From NCBI GenBank assembly GCA_934502905.1, contig CAKSVK010000030.1, positions 1-25,528 of the forward strand: a DNA stretch of 25,528 bases, written 5' to 3'. The notes below the pieces were generated by a model. That model saw nothing but the letters and a program-made list of their open reading frames with translations. It had not been told where the DNA came from and did not search any database. Positions 16,811 to 24,213 of this stretch are shown in pieces (position 1 is the first letter of the stretch; each line of letters opens with the position of its first letter). This DNA is from an uncultured Chitinophagaceae bacterium (GTDB taxonomy: Bacteria; Bacteroidota; Bacteroidia; Chitinophagales; Chitinophagaceae). The position numbers were made by a program, and so were the translations under genes.

Positions 16811-17776
16811 TTACTGTGTTACACCATTCACTACGTTCCTGGGACTACCGCTCAGGAACGCTTTGATATTTTCTGCGGATTCATTCAGCAATCGTTGTCT
16901 TGCTTCTTTTGTTGCCCAGGCAATATGGGGGGTGATAATACAATTCGGCGCCCCCAAAAGCGGATTATCTGCTGCGGGAGGCTCGGTGGATAACACGTCT
17001 ACAGCAGCGCCGGCTATCTTCCTTTCCCGTAAGGCTTTGGCCAGGTCAGCTTCCTGTATCAGCGCGCCGCGGGCCGTATTCACGATATAAGCAGAAGGTT
17101 TCATTTTTCCGATCAGGTCCGCGTTCACCATTTCCCTGGTATCATCTGTCAACGGGCAGTGCAGGCTTATAAAGTCTGATCTTTTGAAGCAGGTTTCCCG
17201 GTCGGTAAATTCAATATTGCTTACATCATATTTTGACGGGTCCCTCACCACCGCCAGCACCTTCATCCCAAATGCCAGCGCGATGTTGGCCACCGCCAGC
17301 CCGATCTGTCCCAGCCCCACCAACCCCAGGGTTTTGCCCTGCAGCTCAAAAAGGCCTTCGTGCCCGAAGCAGAAATCTTTACTGCGCGTCCATGCCCCAT
17401 CATGTACTGCTGCAGAACGAAACGCAGTGTTATAGGTCAGCTCCAGGATAAACGCCCAGGTAAGCTGTGCAACAGAATGGGTACTGTAACCGGGTACATT
17501 ACAAACGGGAATATTCCTGGCAGCCGCGGCCCTGATATCAACATTATCATACCCGGTGGCTACTTCACCGATATATTTCAGGTTTTTCATCTGCCCGATA
17601 GCATCGGCCAGCACCTTTGTTTTGTTCGTAAGCACCATATCGGCATTCGCAGCCCGCTCAGCTACCTCCCCGGGGGAAGTCCTGTCATATACCGTAAGAT
17701 TACCCAACGCTTCAAATGCCTTCCAGTTCAGGTCACCGGGATTTAATGTGAATCCATCTAAAATAACAATCTCCAT
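16811..17776 (-). CDS. D-2-hydroxyacid dehydrogenase (hydroxypyruvate/glycerate-type)
   Basis: A cytoplasmic NAD(P)-dependent D-isomer-specific 2-hydroxyacid dehydrogenase of 321 aa, probably reducing a 2-keto acid such as hydroxypyruvate or glyoxylate. The Rossmann motif GLVGLGQIG spans about 151-159. The catalytic residues expected in the family are all present: Arg236 (NTARGALI), Glu265 (STEPP) and His284 (ITPHIAWATKEAR). The substrate-loop segment IGEVATGYDNVD lies near residues 69-80. The ATG at 17776 is preferred over the TTG six bases upstream. It diverges from the serine hydrolase gene and precedes the hexosaminidase by 107 bases, where the latter has its own -7 box. Substrate assignment among glycerate, glyoxylate and lactate is not secure. 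Confidence 0.9.
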   Translation of the reverse strand: MEIVILDGFTLNPGDLNWKAFEALGNLTVYDRTSPGEVAERAANADMVLTNKTKVLADAIGQMKNLKYIGEVATGYDNVDIRAAAARNIPVCNVPGYSTHSVAQLTWAFILELTYNTAFRSAAVHDGAWTRSKDFCFGHEGLFELQGKTLGLVGLGQIGLAVANIALAFGMKVLAVVRDPSKYDVSNIEFTDRETCFKRSDFISLHCPLTDDTREMVNADLIGKMKPSAYIVNTARGALIQEADLAKALRERKIAGAAVDVLSTEPPAADNPLLGAPNCIITPHIAWATKEARQRLLNESAENIKAFLSGSPRNVVNGVTQ

Positions 17777-17844
17777 ATACAAATTCTTTTATCTTAGCCT
17801 GTGAAAATAAGCAGGTTTCCTGAATCTTCAATTTGAAATATCAT

Positions 17845-18978
17845 ATGGCAAAGAACACCCGCAAACCCCGTATCATCCTGATCATCGTATTCATCATTGC
17901 TTTGCTGCCCCTGATCATCGGTAAACCCTATATCTACAAAGCGGTGGTATATAATTTCGCCAACGTAGACGATTACAAGATCTTTGATAACAACATTGTG
18001 CAACCCGCAGTCACACCTGCTGCCTGGCCGCAGGCAGAGGACTATACAACGGATATCCCCGGGGATTTGAATGATTATCTTGAAACGATCCGGTCGGCAG
18101 CACTGCTGGTAGTTAAAGACGGTAAAATAACCGTAGAAAAATACTGGCTGGACTACAACGACAGCTCCCTGACCAATTCTTTTTCGATGGCCAAAAGCAT
18201 CGTGAGCCTGCTCACGGGAATTGCCATCCGGGAAGGTAAGATATCATCTGTGGAAGATGCGGTGGGAAAATATATCCCGGAATTCGCGGAAGGAGAAAAA
18301 GCAAAGCTCAAAATAGTGCACCTGCTTACGATGAGCAGTGGCAGCAACTGGGATGAAAGTTATGCCAATCCTTTGTCTGTCACCACGCAGGCTTATTATG
18401 GATCTGATCTGTACCAGGTAGCTACATCGGTTGATATCGTGCAGGAGCCCGGCACGTATCATTTTTATAAAAGCGGTGATACACAGCTGCTGGGACTGGT
18501 AGTAGAAAAAGCCACCGGCAAATCGCTCAGCGATTATGCATCCGAAAAGCTCTGGCAACCTCTGGGGGCGCAGCATCCGGCGTTATGGAGCACAGACAAA
18601 GCGGGCGGAAATGAAAAAGCCTACTGCTGCTTCAACAGTAATGCCCGTGACTTTGCACGGCTGGGCCAGCTGATGCTGGACAGCGGTAAAATAAAAGGCA
18701 TCCCGGTCATCGACAGCGCTTATTATGCGGCTTCTGTTACGCCCTGCAATATCCCCGACGAAACGGGTAAAGCCTGCAACTATTACGGGTACCAATGGTG
18801 GATCCTTCCCGATCAGCCTGGTATTTTTTATGCCCGCGGTATATTGGGTCAGTATATCATCTGCATTCCTGAAAAAAAGTTGGTGATCGTAAGGCTGGGA
18901 GAAAAAAGGGATGAGAAAATAAACAATGTTCCCAATGAAGTATTGAAGCTGGTGGAATGGGGAAAAGGACTCCGTTAA
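17845..18978 (+). CDS. Serine hydrolase, class C beta-lactamase fold (PF00144)
   Basis: A 377-aa membrane-anchored or exported protein with one N-terminal hydrophobic helix (about 9-26) after a basic start (MAKNTRKPR). The penicillin-binding/beta-lactamase catalytic motifs are present: SMAK, Ser114 and Lys117, in NSFSMAKSIVSLLTG, and YKS at 208-210 in TYHFYKSGDTQLLG. A likely equivalent of the third motif is in YARGILGQYI. HLLTMSSGSNWDE and the DFARLGQLML helix are typical of the esterase/peptidase-like members of the family, which are not antibiotic resistance enzymes as a rule. Most likely an esterase or D-amino-acid amidase-like enzyme of unknown substrate. The ATG at 17845 is preferred to an upstream in-frame TTG. 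It converges with the Rrf2 operon across the tandem array. Confidence 0.88.
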   Translation: MAKNTRKPRIILIIVFIIALLPLIIGKPYIYKAVVYNFANVDDYKIFDNNIVQPAVTPAAWPQAEDYTTDIPGDLNDYLETIRSAALLVVKDGKITVEKYWLDYNDSSLTNSFSMAKSIVSLLTGIAIREGKISSVEDAVGKYIPEFAEGEKAKLKIVHLLTMSSGSNWDESYANPLSVTTQAYYGSDLYQVATSVDIVQEPGTYHFYKSGDTQLLGLVVEKATGKSLSDYASEKLWQPLGAQHPALWSTDKAGGNEKAYCCFNSNARDFARLGQLMLDSGKIKGIPVIDSAYYAASVTPCNIPDETGKACNYYGYQWWILPDQPGIFYARGILGQYIICIPEKKLVIVRLGEKRDEKINNVPNEVLKLVEWGKGLR

Positions 18979-19017
18979 AATAGTCGTTTATCTTCACTAT
19001 CGTCCTACGACCTGTCC

Positions 19018-19984
19018 GAGGCGTCTGAAATCAAGCCGGGATAGACCCTTCCTGCGTCAGGGTGACAAATAACGGAAGTAAGCTGGGCTTACAATCCTAA
19101 CGTCTCGCCGGGGTCTTCATGCAAAGGCATACGGGTAGCCATGAGACCCTGCTGCCAGATCAACAGATCCTTCCTGGTGTGCCAGGAAGCAGGATATAAC
19201 CACTGTAAATAAGCCATTGGGGAAATCGTGTGCGGACACGCGATAGGGCGGTCTCCTGCCTCTGCACGTGTCCGCATGTGCAGTTTAAGTGCAGATTATC
19301 CGGTCAGGGATGTCCCTCTGAGGCAGGACACGTCTGAAACCAGGCGGACATAGATCTTTCCTGCGTCAGGAGGACAAATAGCGGAAATAAGCTGCGCTTA
19401 CAATTCTAACGTCTCACCGGGGTCTTCATGCAAAGCTATGTGGCCAGTCATGAGACCTTGGCGTCGGATCAATAGACCCTTCCTGTGTGCCAGGAAGCAG
19501 GATATAACCACTGTAAATAAGCCATTGGGGAAGTCGCGTGCGGACACGCGACAGGGTGGTCTCTGCCTCTGCACGTGTCCTCACGTGCAGTTTAAGTGCA
19601 GATTATCCAGTCAGGGATGTCCTCTGAGGCACGAAGCGTCTGAAACCACGCGGATATAGACCCTTCCTGCGTCAGGGTGACAAATAACGGAAGTAAGCTG
19701 GGCTTACAATCCTAACATCTCGCCGGGGCCTTCATGCAAAGGCATACGGGTAGCCATGAGACCCTGCTGCCAGATCAACAGATCCTTCCCCTAGTGTGCC
19801 AGGAAGCAGGATATAACCACTGTAAATAAGCCATTGGGGAAGTCGCGTGCGGACTGGTCTCTGCCTCTGCACGTGTCCTCACGTGCAGTTTAAGTGCAGA
19901 TTATCCAGTCAGGGATGTCCCTCTGAGGCACGAAACGTCTGAAACCAGGGAATAGACCCTTCCTGCGTCAGGATGACAAAATAA
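19018..19984. repeat. Tandem array: three ~300-309-bp hairpin-rich units plus a partial fourth
   Basis: The anchor CGTCTGAAA recurs at 19022, 19331, 19637 and 19936, giving unit lengths of 309, 306 and 299. Each unit carries, in order, a CCTGCGTCAGG pseudo-palindrome, GTAAGC-TGG-GCTTAC (19078-19092 in unit 1), a long stem GGGTCTTCATG/CATGAGACCC (19111-19149), TTCCTGG/CCAGGAA (19171-19188), hairpin A (19225-19244, 19533-19552; truncated in unit 3) and hairpin B (19262-19283, 19569-19590, 19867-19888). No reading frame is conserved, since the period is not constant modulo 3. Unit 3 matches unit 1 in its first half and unit 2 in its second. The array fills the space between the convergent serine hydrolase and Rrf2 genes (18979-20003), which has no gene. 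Confidence 0.92.
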
Positions 19985-20003
19985 GAATTGTTGATTCAGG
20001 ACT

Positions 20004-20435
20004 TCACCCAACCAAATGAGCCAACCCCTTGCTGACGGGCTTGTACAGATCATTGATACGGTTGTTCAGGAACAACGCCTCCATGATATCGCGTCCCTTT
20101 TTGTAATCGTTGTGAATAGGACATGGGTGTGTGGAAGAGCAACGGGACAATCCCAGTCCACATTCCTTGAAAACATTTTCGCCGTCAATGGCTTTTACGA
20201 TCACCATGATCGGCTGTCCCAATTGGCGGGCTGTGATATAAAATCCCCCGGAAGGTCCTTTTACACTGTTGATCACCCCTTCCTTTACCAGCTTTTGCAG
20301 CAGCTTGCCAACGGTATGCCCGCTGGCATCAATATACTCCGCAATTTCTTTCACCCCGGCATTGATATGCGTTTCCTGTTTCGAGGCAAGGTAGATCACC
20401 GCTTTGATGGCATATTTGCAGGTAAGGCTCAGCAT
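20004..20435 (-). CDS. Rrf2-family Fe-S transcriptional regulator (NsrR/IscR-like)
   Basis: A 143-aa winged-helix repressor of the Rrf2 family. The N-terminal helix MLSLTCKYAIKAVIYLAS and the HTH and wing segment (about 28-70, VGKLLQKLVKEGVINSVKGPSGGF) are characteristic. Three cysteines, Cys92, Cys99 and Cys105 (FKECGLGLSRC then HPCPIH), sit where NsrR and IscR bind a [2Fe-2S] or [4Fe-4S] cluster, so it probably senses nitric oxide or Fe-S status. It is the last gene of the operon beginning at 24157 and starts 3 bases after the DUF59 gene's stop. A palindrome of the right size lies at the operon promoter, suggesting feedback control. The exact signal (NO, iron or redox) is inference. Confidence 0.9.
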   Translation of the reverse strand: MLSLTCKYAIKAVIYLASKQETHINAGVKEIAEYIDASGHTVGKLLQKLVKEGVINSVKGPSGGFYITARQLGQPIMVIVKAIDGENVFKECGLGLSRCSSTHPCPIHNDYKKGRDIMEALFLNNRINDLYKPVSKGLAHLVG

Positions 20436-20438
20436 GGT

Positions 20439-20768
20439 CTACCGGTTTAAAAATTTACGTCCTTCTTCCGAGATCTGCTCATAACTCCAGGGCGGGTCGA
20501 AGGTAAGCTCCACCTGCACCGTATCACCGGGAAAGAGCTGCTGCAACGCCTGTCTCACGCCATCCACGATCGATTCTCCCATGGGGCAAAACTGCGTGGT
20601 GAGCGTCATGGCCACGTATATCTTTTTTTCTTCCTCGTTGAAATCGATCTGGTATATCAGCCCGAGGTCTACCACGTTCAGCCCGATCTCGGGATCCATC
20701 ACCTGCTCCAGGGATGCCAGGGCAATGGTGGATTTAATATTATTATTGGTTATCAGGTTACTGGTCAT
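20439..20768 (-). CDS. DUF59/MIP18-type iron-sulfur assembly factor
   Basis: A 109-aa soluble protein of the DUF59 family (SufT/PaaD/MIP18-like), which helps load or mature Fe-S clusters on target proteins. The segment LEQVMDPEIGLNVVDLGLIY (20-39) is the family signature, Cys61 in TTQFCPMGES is the conserved cysteine, and VELTFDPPWS (about 86-95) closes the domain. Its ATG overlaps the membrane-protein stop by four bases (ATGA), implying translational coupling, and the Rrf2 gene follows after 3 bases. A role in rebuilding clusters damaged by NO or oxidants fits the rest of the operon. Confidence 0.88.
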   Translation of the reverse strand: MTSNLITNNNIKSTIALASLEQVMDPEIGLNVVDLGLIYQIDFNEEEKKIYVAMTLTTQFCPMGESIVDGVRQALQQLFPGDTVQVELTFDPPWSYEQISEEGRKFLNR

Positions 20769-22051
20769 TGTACGGGCTTATGCATGACTGTTTTCAATAC
20801 ATTAAAATTATACAGGGCGGCTGCCAGCAATAAGAGCAATGCCCCAACCTGCAGGACAAAAATAACGGATAATAACACGCCGGTGATGAACAAAACAAAC
20901 CCCGCGAGGTACGCCACCGCCATCACATTAAAAACCCTGCTGCTGAACAGGTCTTTCGGATTGGGCGCCTGCCCGGTCCCGGCTTTTTTATGATATACCT
21001 TGTTCCATATAATAAACGGCAGGGTCTTGAAGGTCATCCCCAGGATGATGGCCGTGATCCAGCCGAAAAAAACGGTGAACCCATACGCTATTACCAGCCG
21101 GGGATTTTCGCCCGTCAGCCATAAGGCTGCTATTATTATCCCCAGCAGCACCACCGGCAGCAGCATCATGATCACCGACAGCACGGATATCTTCACCTGC
21201 TCATCCACCTGGCGGCGTATCCGCTGCCGGTAACTTTTACGGCAGTAATACCCGAACAGCACCAGGGCGGTTGCGATCGTCAACACCGGTAGCATAAAAT
21301 AATACACCGGCAATACAGCGAAAAACAAGACCGCAAAAGAAAGCAGCCCGGTATTTACCAGGACATAGACCCACCACAACAAACGGGCATTGCTGTATTT
21401 CGAGATCAGGAACATGGGTATCAGCCGCGACCCCACCCCGATAACGAGCAGCAGGAACCAGCCGACGATCCCCAAGTGCGCATGCAGCGAAAGGTAATAC
21501 AACGAGTCCTCCGCGAATATGCGGGTGGAAAAATTATACACCAGCAGCAGCCCGATAATAGTCGTGATCAGCAACCACAGCCCTGCGGTAAACACAAATA
21601 CGGCATGCACATTTTCGGACTTTGAGCGGGACATGCTCACCCCCATGTTGACGAGGTACACCACTACCCCGCTCACCACCAGCTCTCCGCCCCGGCGGGC
21701 CAGGAAATTCATATCAAAATGATAAAACGCATACACCAGCAACGGGATACCAATGCCGGTAAGTATAAAAGAAATATATGCCAGGGTATTGCTGTACAGC
21801 TTCCCCTCTATCAGCACCGGCACCAGTTGGTGACTGGCGCCCAGGATGATCATGGTGCCCCAGCCCAAAGCCATGATATGCGTAACCGCGATCACATGCG
21901 GATGAAAATAATGCCGCCCGAACGCCGGCGCCGCCACCAGCAAAAGAAGCGTGGCTGCTAAAAACGCTAAGGCGGCATATACATAAAAGGGCAGCACCAC
22001 CTTGTAGGAAGTCGTTTTAACCGGACCCGTATTTGCTGCAAAGCCCAACAT
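20765..22051 (-). CDS. His-rich multispan membrane protein, heme-copper-oxidase-I/NnrS-like
   Basis: A 428-aa protein with about twelve hydrophobic helices. Conserved-looking histidines cluster in two places: HYFHPHVIAVTHIMALGWG with ASHQLVPVL (His47, 50, 52, 58, 74) and LSLHAHLGIVGWF followed by GVGSRLIPMF (His190, 192). This HxH/LGW pattern recalls heme-copper oxidase subunit I relatives and NnrS-type membrane proteins, so heme or copper binding and a role in nitric oxide tolerance are plausible. It lacks the complete set of six histidine ligands expected of a normal oxidase or NO reductase, so I do not call it an enzyme of that class. It is tightly packed in the operon (1-base gap upstream, 4-base overlap downstream). 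Confidence 0.75.
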   Translation of the reverse strand: MLGFAANTGPVKTTSYKVVLPFYVYAALAFLAATLLLLVAAPAFGRHYFHPHVIAVTHIMALGWGTMIILGASHQLVPVLIEGKLYSNTLAYISFILTGIGIPLLVYAFYHFDMNFLARRGGELVVSGVVVYLVNMGVSMSRSKSENVHAVFVFTAGLWLLITTIIGLLLVYNFSTRIFAEDSLYYLSLHAHLGIVGWFLLLVIGVGSRLIPMFLISKYSNARLLWWVYVLVNTGLLSFAVLFFAVLPVYYFMLPVLTIATALVLFGYYCRKSYRQRIRRQVDEQVKISVLSVIMMLLPVVLLGIIIAALWLTGENPRLVIAYGFTVFFGWITAIILGMTFKTLPFIIWNKVYHKKAGTGQAPNPKDLFSSRVFNVMAVAYLAGFVLFITGVLLSVIFVLQVGALLLLLAAALYNFNVLKTVMHKPVQ

Positions 22052-22052
22052 A

Positions 22053-22865
22053 TTATTGCCTGAATATTAAAAGGTGCACTTCACCGTCGCTGATCTCCCG
22101 GATGCGGTAGCCGTAACCTCTCTCCGCCAGCTCCGGCAGCAGGAACACGGGGATGCGCTTGTGATACACGAACAACGCGGTATCCGCCGGCAGTGTTTCC
22201 AGCGTAGACAGGATGGTCATCATCGGTCCCGGCATCTCCAGGTGCCGCACATCAATGGTCTGCATTTTCTGCTCAAACTGTTCCAGCAACGTTTCCCAGC
22301 CCTCTCCTGCCCCGGTTTCTTTCGCCGTGGCTGCCACGGTTACCTCCCCGGCCGATTTCCTGTAAAAATAGGTCTCTATCCAGTTGGGCTGTATGGTATC
22401 TGCGTAAGACACAAATCCCTGCTTCCCCAGCAGGGCCATCAGCGGCGTGGGCTCAAAGGTATTGATGATCTTCAGCACCTGTCCGGGCTCCACAGTCTTG
22501 ACTTTTTGAAGGATGAGCTGCAGGGGATCTTTCCCGGAGGCGATCACCGGGCGCACATCCAGGTCTATGATCTGCTCTTTTTTCAGGGAGCTGATAAAAT
22601 CCGGTAAGGGCTTTTTATCCTCCGTTTCCACAACGACGGTATCGTCTGTTTCAAATCCCAGCGGCTTCAGCTTGTGGAAGAAATCGGCTACGCGGCAATT
22701 GCCCACCTTTGCGGCCATCGCCAGGCTGGTCCTGCCCGCCATCACTTTGCGCAGGATCGGGTTCCGCAGCTTTTCAAACTTCGGACTCACCGAAATGATC
22801 GCGTCCAGCGCAGCAGGGTTCGCTTTCAGGATAGCGGCAATTTTTGTAGCGGCGTTGATAGTCAT
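22053..22865 (-). CDS. DUF1858 plus tandem DUF2249 protein
   Basis: A 270-aa cytoplasmic protein with three modules. DUF1858 at about 2-62 begins MTINAATKIAAILKANPAAL and contains SPKFEKLRNPILRKVM and AAKVGNCRV. The first DUF2249 (about 98-168) has IIDLDVRPVIASGKDPLQLI. The second (about 202-268) has TIDVRHLEMPGPMMTIL and ELAERGYGYRI. DUF2249 is TusA-like in fold and recurs in the RIC gene upstream, suggesting shared redox or sulfur/metal handling; the biochemical role is not established. The ATG at 22865 is chosen because it coincides with the DUF1858 start; a GTG 21 bases upstream is possible. It is separated from ric by 341 bases of repeats and is followed after one base by the membrane-protein gene. 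Confidence 0.85.
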   Translation of the reverse strand: MTINAATKIAAILKANPAALDAIISVSPKFEKLRNPILRKVMAGRTSLAMAAKVGNCRVADFFHKLKPLGFETDDTVVVETEDKKPLPDFISSLKKEQIIDLDVRPVIASGKDPLQLILQKVKTVEPGQVLKIINTFEPTPLMALLGKQGFVSYADTIQPNWIETYFYRKSAGEVTVAATAKETGAGEGWETLLEQFEQKMQTIDVRHLEMPGPMMTILSTLETLPADTALFVYHKRIPVFLLPELAERGYGYRIREISDGEVHLLIFRQ

Positions 22866-22931
22866 TATTATTTTTTTATTTGTCACTCCGGAGAAGAAGG
22901 CAGCTTTTCACCGGGGAACCTCATCATATTT

Positions 22932-23026
22932 CACGCAAAGCCGCCACGAAGCGCAAAGAACGCCAGTCACCTTTGGATGCTTTTGTCTTTGCGATACTTT
23001 GCGTCATTTTTTGCGGACTTTGCGTG
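22932..23026. repeat. Imperfect inverted repeat with CGCAAAG arms
   Basis: CACGCAAAG (22932-22940) and CTTTGCGTG (23018-23026) are exact inverted ends. Internal blocks CGCAAAGA and TCTTTGCG continue the symmetry. CGCAAAG-rich palindromes of this type are familiar as intergenic elements in Bacteroidota. Its right end overlaps hairpin A of the next element. This and the two following elements fill most of the gene-free 22866-23206 spacer. Confidence 0.7.
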
Positions 23027-23077
23027 TCCCCCACGCAACCGGGCCTCCCGCTGCCCTGGCGCGTGTCCTCACGCGCC
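23020..23077 (+). repeat. Dispersed two-hairpin element, copy at 23.0 kb
   Basis: Hairpin A at 23020-23038 has arms TTGCGTG and CACGCAA with a 5-nt loop. Hairpin B at 23058-23077 has arms GGCGCGTG and CACGCGCC with a TCCT loop. The linker contains CAACCGGGC and CTGCCC as in the other copies. It lies just downstream of the ric stop. Confidence 0.75.
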
Positions 23078-23097
23078 GTAAGAAAACACCTCCATCC

Positions 23098-23196
23098 CGT
23101 CATCTCGAGCGGAGGAAGAGATCTCATCAAGCGACAAGAGATCTCTCATTCCACTTCCTACCCGCCCGGCAGGCGAGCGTTCCATTCGGGATGACG
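23098..23196. repeat. 99-bp MITE-like inverted repeat downstream of ric
   Basis: The ends CGTCATCTCGA (23098-23108) and TCGGGATGACG (23186-23196) are inverted with one mismatch. An inner perfect pair AGAGATCTC (23117-23125) and GAGATCTCT (23138-23146) forms a 9-bp stem. This GTCATCyCGA...GAGATCT design is a widespread intergenic element in bacterial genomes. It ends 10 bases from the ric stop codon. Confidence 0.75.
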
Positions 23197-23206
23197 TAAA
23201 AGCATA

Positions 23207-24157
23207 TCAGTTCAGCTTCTCTTCCAGCGCCACCGCTTTCGGGAACAGGATATTGTTCTCCAGGTGAACATGAAGATGAAGATCGTCTTCAAACTCCTCC
23301 AGCATTTTAAACAACAGTCCATAGCTTGCGCAGGCATCTTCCGGCAGATTGTAATCGCTGCTCAGGGCACGGATATCTTCCAGGCAACTGCCGGCCGATA
23401 CATGCTCCGTTTCCATAGCCTGCACCGCATTTTTCACAGAAACCGCCTGTGTAACCCCATCCCCTGTATTCCCGGACACCAGCCTTTTCACCAGCGGGAA
23501 CAATTGCTTTTCCTCTTTATCCAGGTGCTCGCCCAGCTCTTCATACAACTGCTCCACCAATTGCCGGATCGAGATCAGTTCGGGGTGACGGTCCCCATGT
23601 ACCTCCGCCACCTTCAAAGCATATTTCCTTATTTCCGGCAGGTTCTTCCGAACATAGCTATGGTGCATGTTCACGATATAATCCGCCAGGAAGTCCAGTC
23701 CCCATTCGTTATACGGCAGGGGGCGACCGGTAATATTCTTATCCGCCTGCTGCAATTCTTTCTCCACTTTTGTGCTGTCGATCCCCTTTTCCGTGCAGGC
23801 TTCCTTCACGGTCTTTTTCCCGCCGCAGCAGAAGTCCAGCCCGTATTTTTTAAACACCTCCGCTTTCCGCAGGTCCTTCGCCGCAATTTCCCCCAGCGTC
23901 TCGTTACTGCTGCCGCTGACCTTTTTGCTGATCCGCACCTTCCACCATTGCGGTCCCTCTTCCAGGTACTCCCATATAAACACGTCTCCCCGCTCTCCCA
24001 GCAACTGGTAATACAGCGGCTTGGGATCATGATCGTTGTGTATGGTCAGGCTCTCTCCTTCCGCCAGCGCATCAAACCGCGCAAAAATAGCCGGGTGCTT
24101 TTTCCTGGGCTCCAGCAGGGTCACGTCCAGGACATTCTCGTTGTTCGTTATGATCAT
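23207..24157 (-). CDS. ric: Iron-sulfur cluster repair di-iron protein RIC with N-terminal DUF2249
   Basis: A cytoplasmic repair protein of the YtfE/ScdA/DnrN family that restores Fe-S clusters after nitrosative or oxidative damage. There are three modules in 316 aa. An N-terminal DUF2249 (about 8-78, with IFARFDALAEGESLTIHNDHDP) is fused to the ScdA_N/DUF542 segment (about 86-140), whose signature is KYGLDFCCGG with Cys110 and Cys111. A C-terminal hemerythrin-like domain (about 150-310) has the expected di-iron ligands: His166 (MHHSY), His211 and Glu215 (EHLDKEE), His252 (ETEHV), and His294/298 with Glu300. YtfE itself lacks the DUF2249 part, so this is a longer variant common in Bacteroidota. 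It is the first gene of the operon, with a promoter and an operator-like palindrome upstream. Confidence 0.93.
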   Translation of the reverse strand: MIITNNENVLDVTLLEPRKKHPAIFARFDALAEGESLTIHNDHDPKPLYYQLLGERGDVFIWEYLEEGPQWWKVRISKKVSGSSNETLGEIAAKDLRKAEVFKKYGLDFCCGGKKTVKEACTEKGIDSTKVEKELQQADKNITGRPLPYNEWGLDFLADYIVNMHHSYVRKNLPEIRKYALKVAEVHGDRHPELISIRQLVEQLYEELGEHLDKEEKQLFPLVKRLVSGNTGDGVTQAVSVKNAVQAMETEHVSAGSCLEDIRALSSDYNLPEDACASYGLLFKMLEEFEDDLHLHVHLENNILFPKAVALEEKLN

Positions 24158-24194
24158 ATCATAATATTTTGGTGATAAAATTTCGGTCGTACAG

Positions 24195-24202
24195 CAAAGG
24201 TA
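24195..24202 (-). promoter_or_regulatory. Predicted -7 box of the ric operon
   Basis: TACCTTTG on the minus strand is an exact TAnnTTTG match about 38 bases upstream of the ric ATG. No good TTG is present at -33, a pattern expected of a repressed or activated promoter. Confidence 0.5.
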
Positions 24203-24213
24203 AGCCTTTTAAT

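Noticed and set aside
17845..18978. Antibiotic-resistance class C beta-lactamase
   Set aside because: The SxxK and YxS motifs place it in the broad fold, but the third KTG motif is not present and the family is mostly esterases and peptidases.
19089..19659. Small ORFs within the tandem array
   Set aside because: They are not in the same frame or even open in the equivalent positions of the other units.
19018..19984. CRISPR array
   Set aside because: The repeated unit is about 300 bases with no short constant repeat alternating with unique spacers, and no cas gene is nearby.
20765..22051. Nitric oxide reductase (NorB) or cbb3 oxidase subunit I
   Set aside because: The full histidine ligand set is not visible, and no partner cytochrome subunit gene is present.
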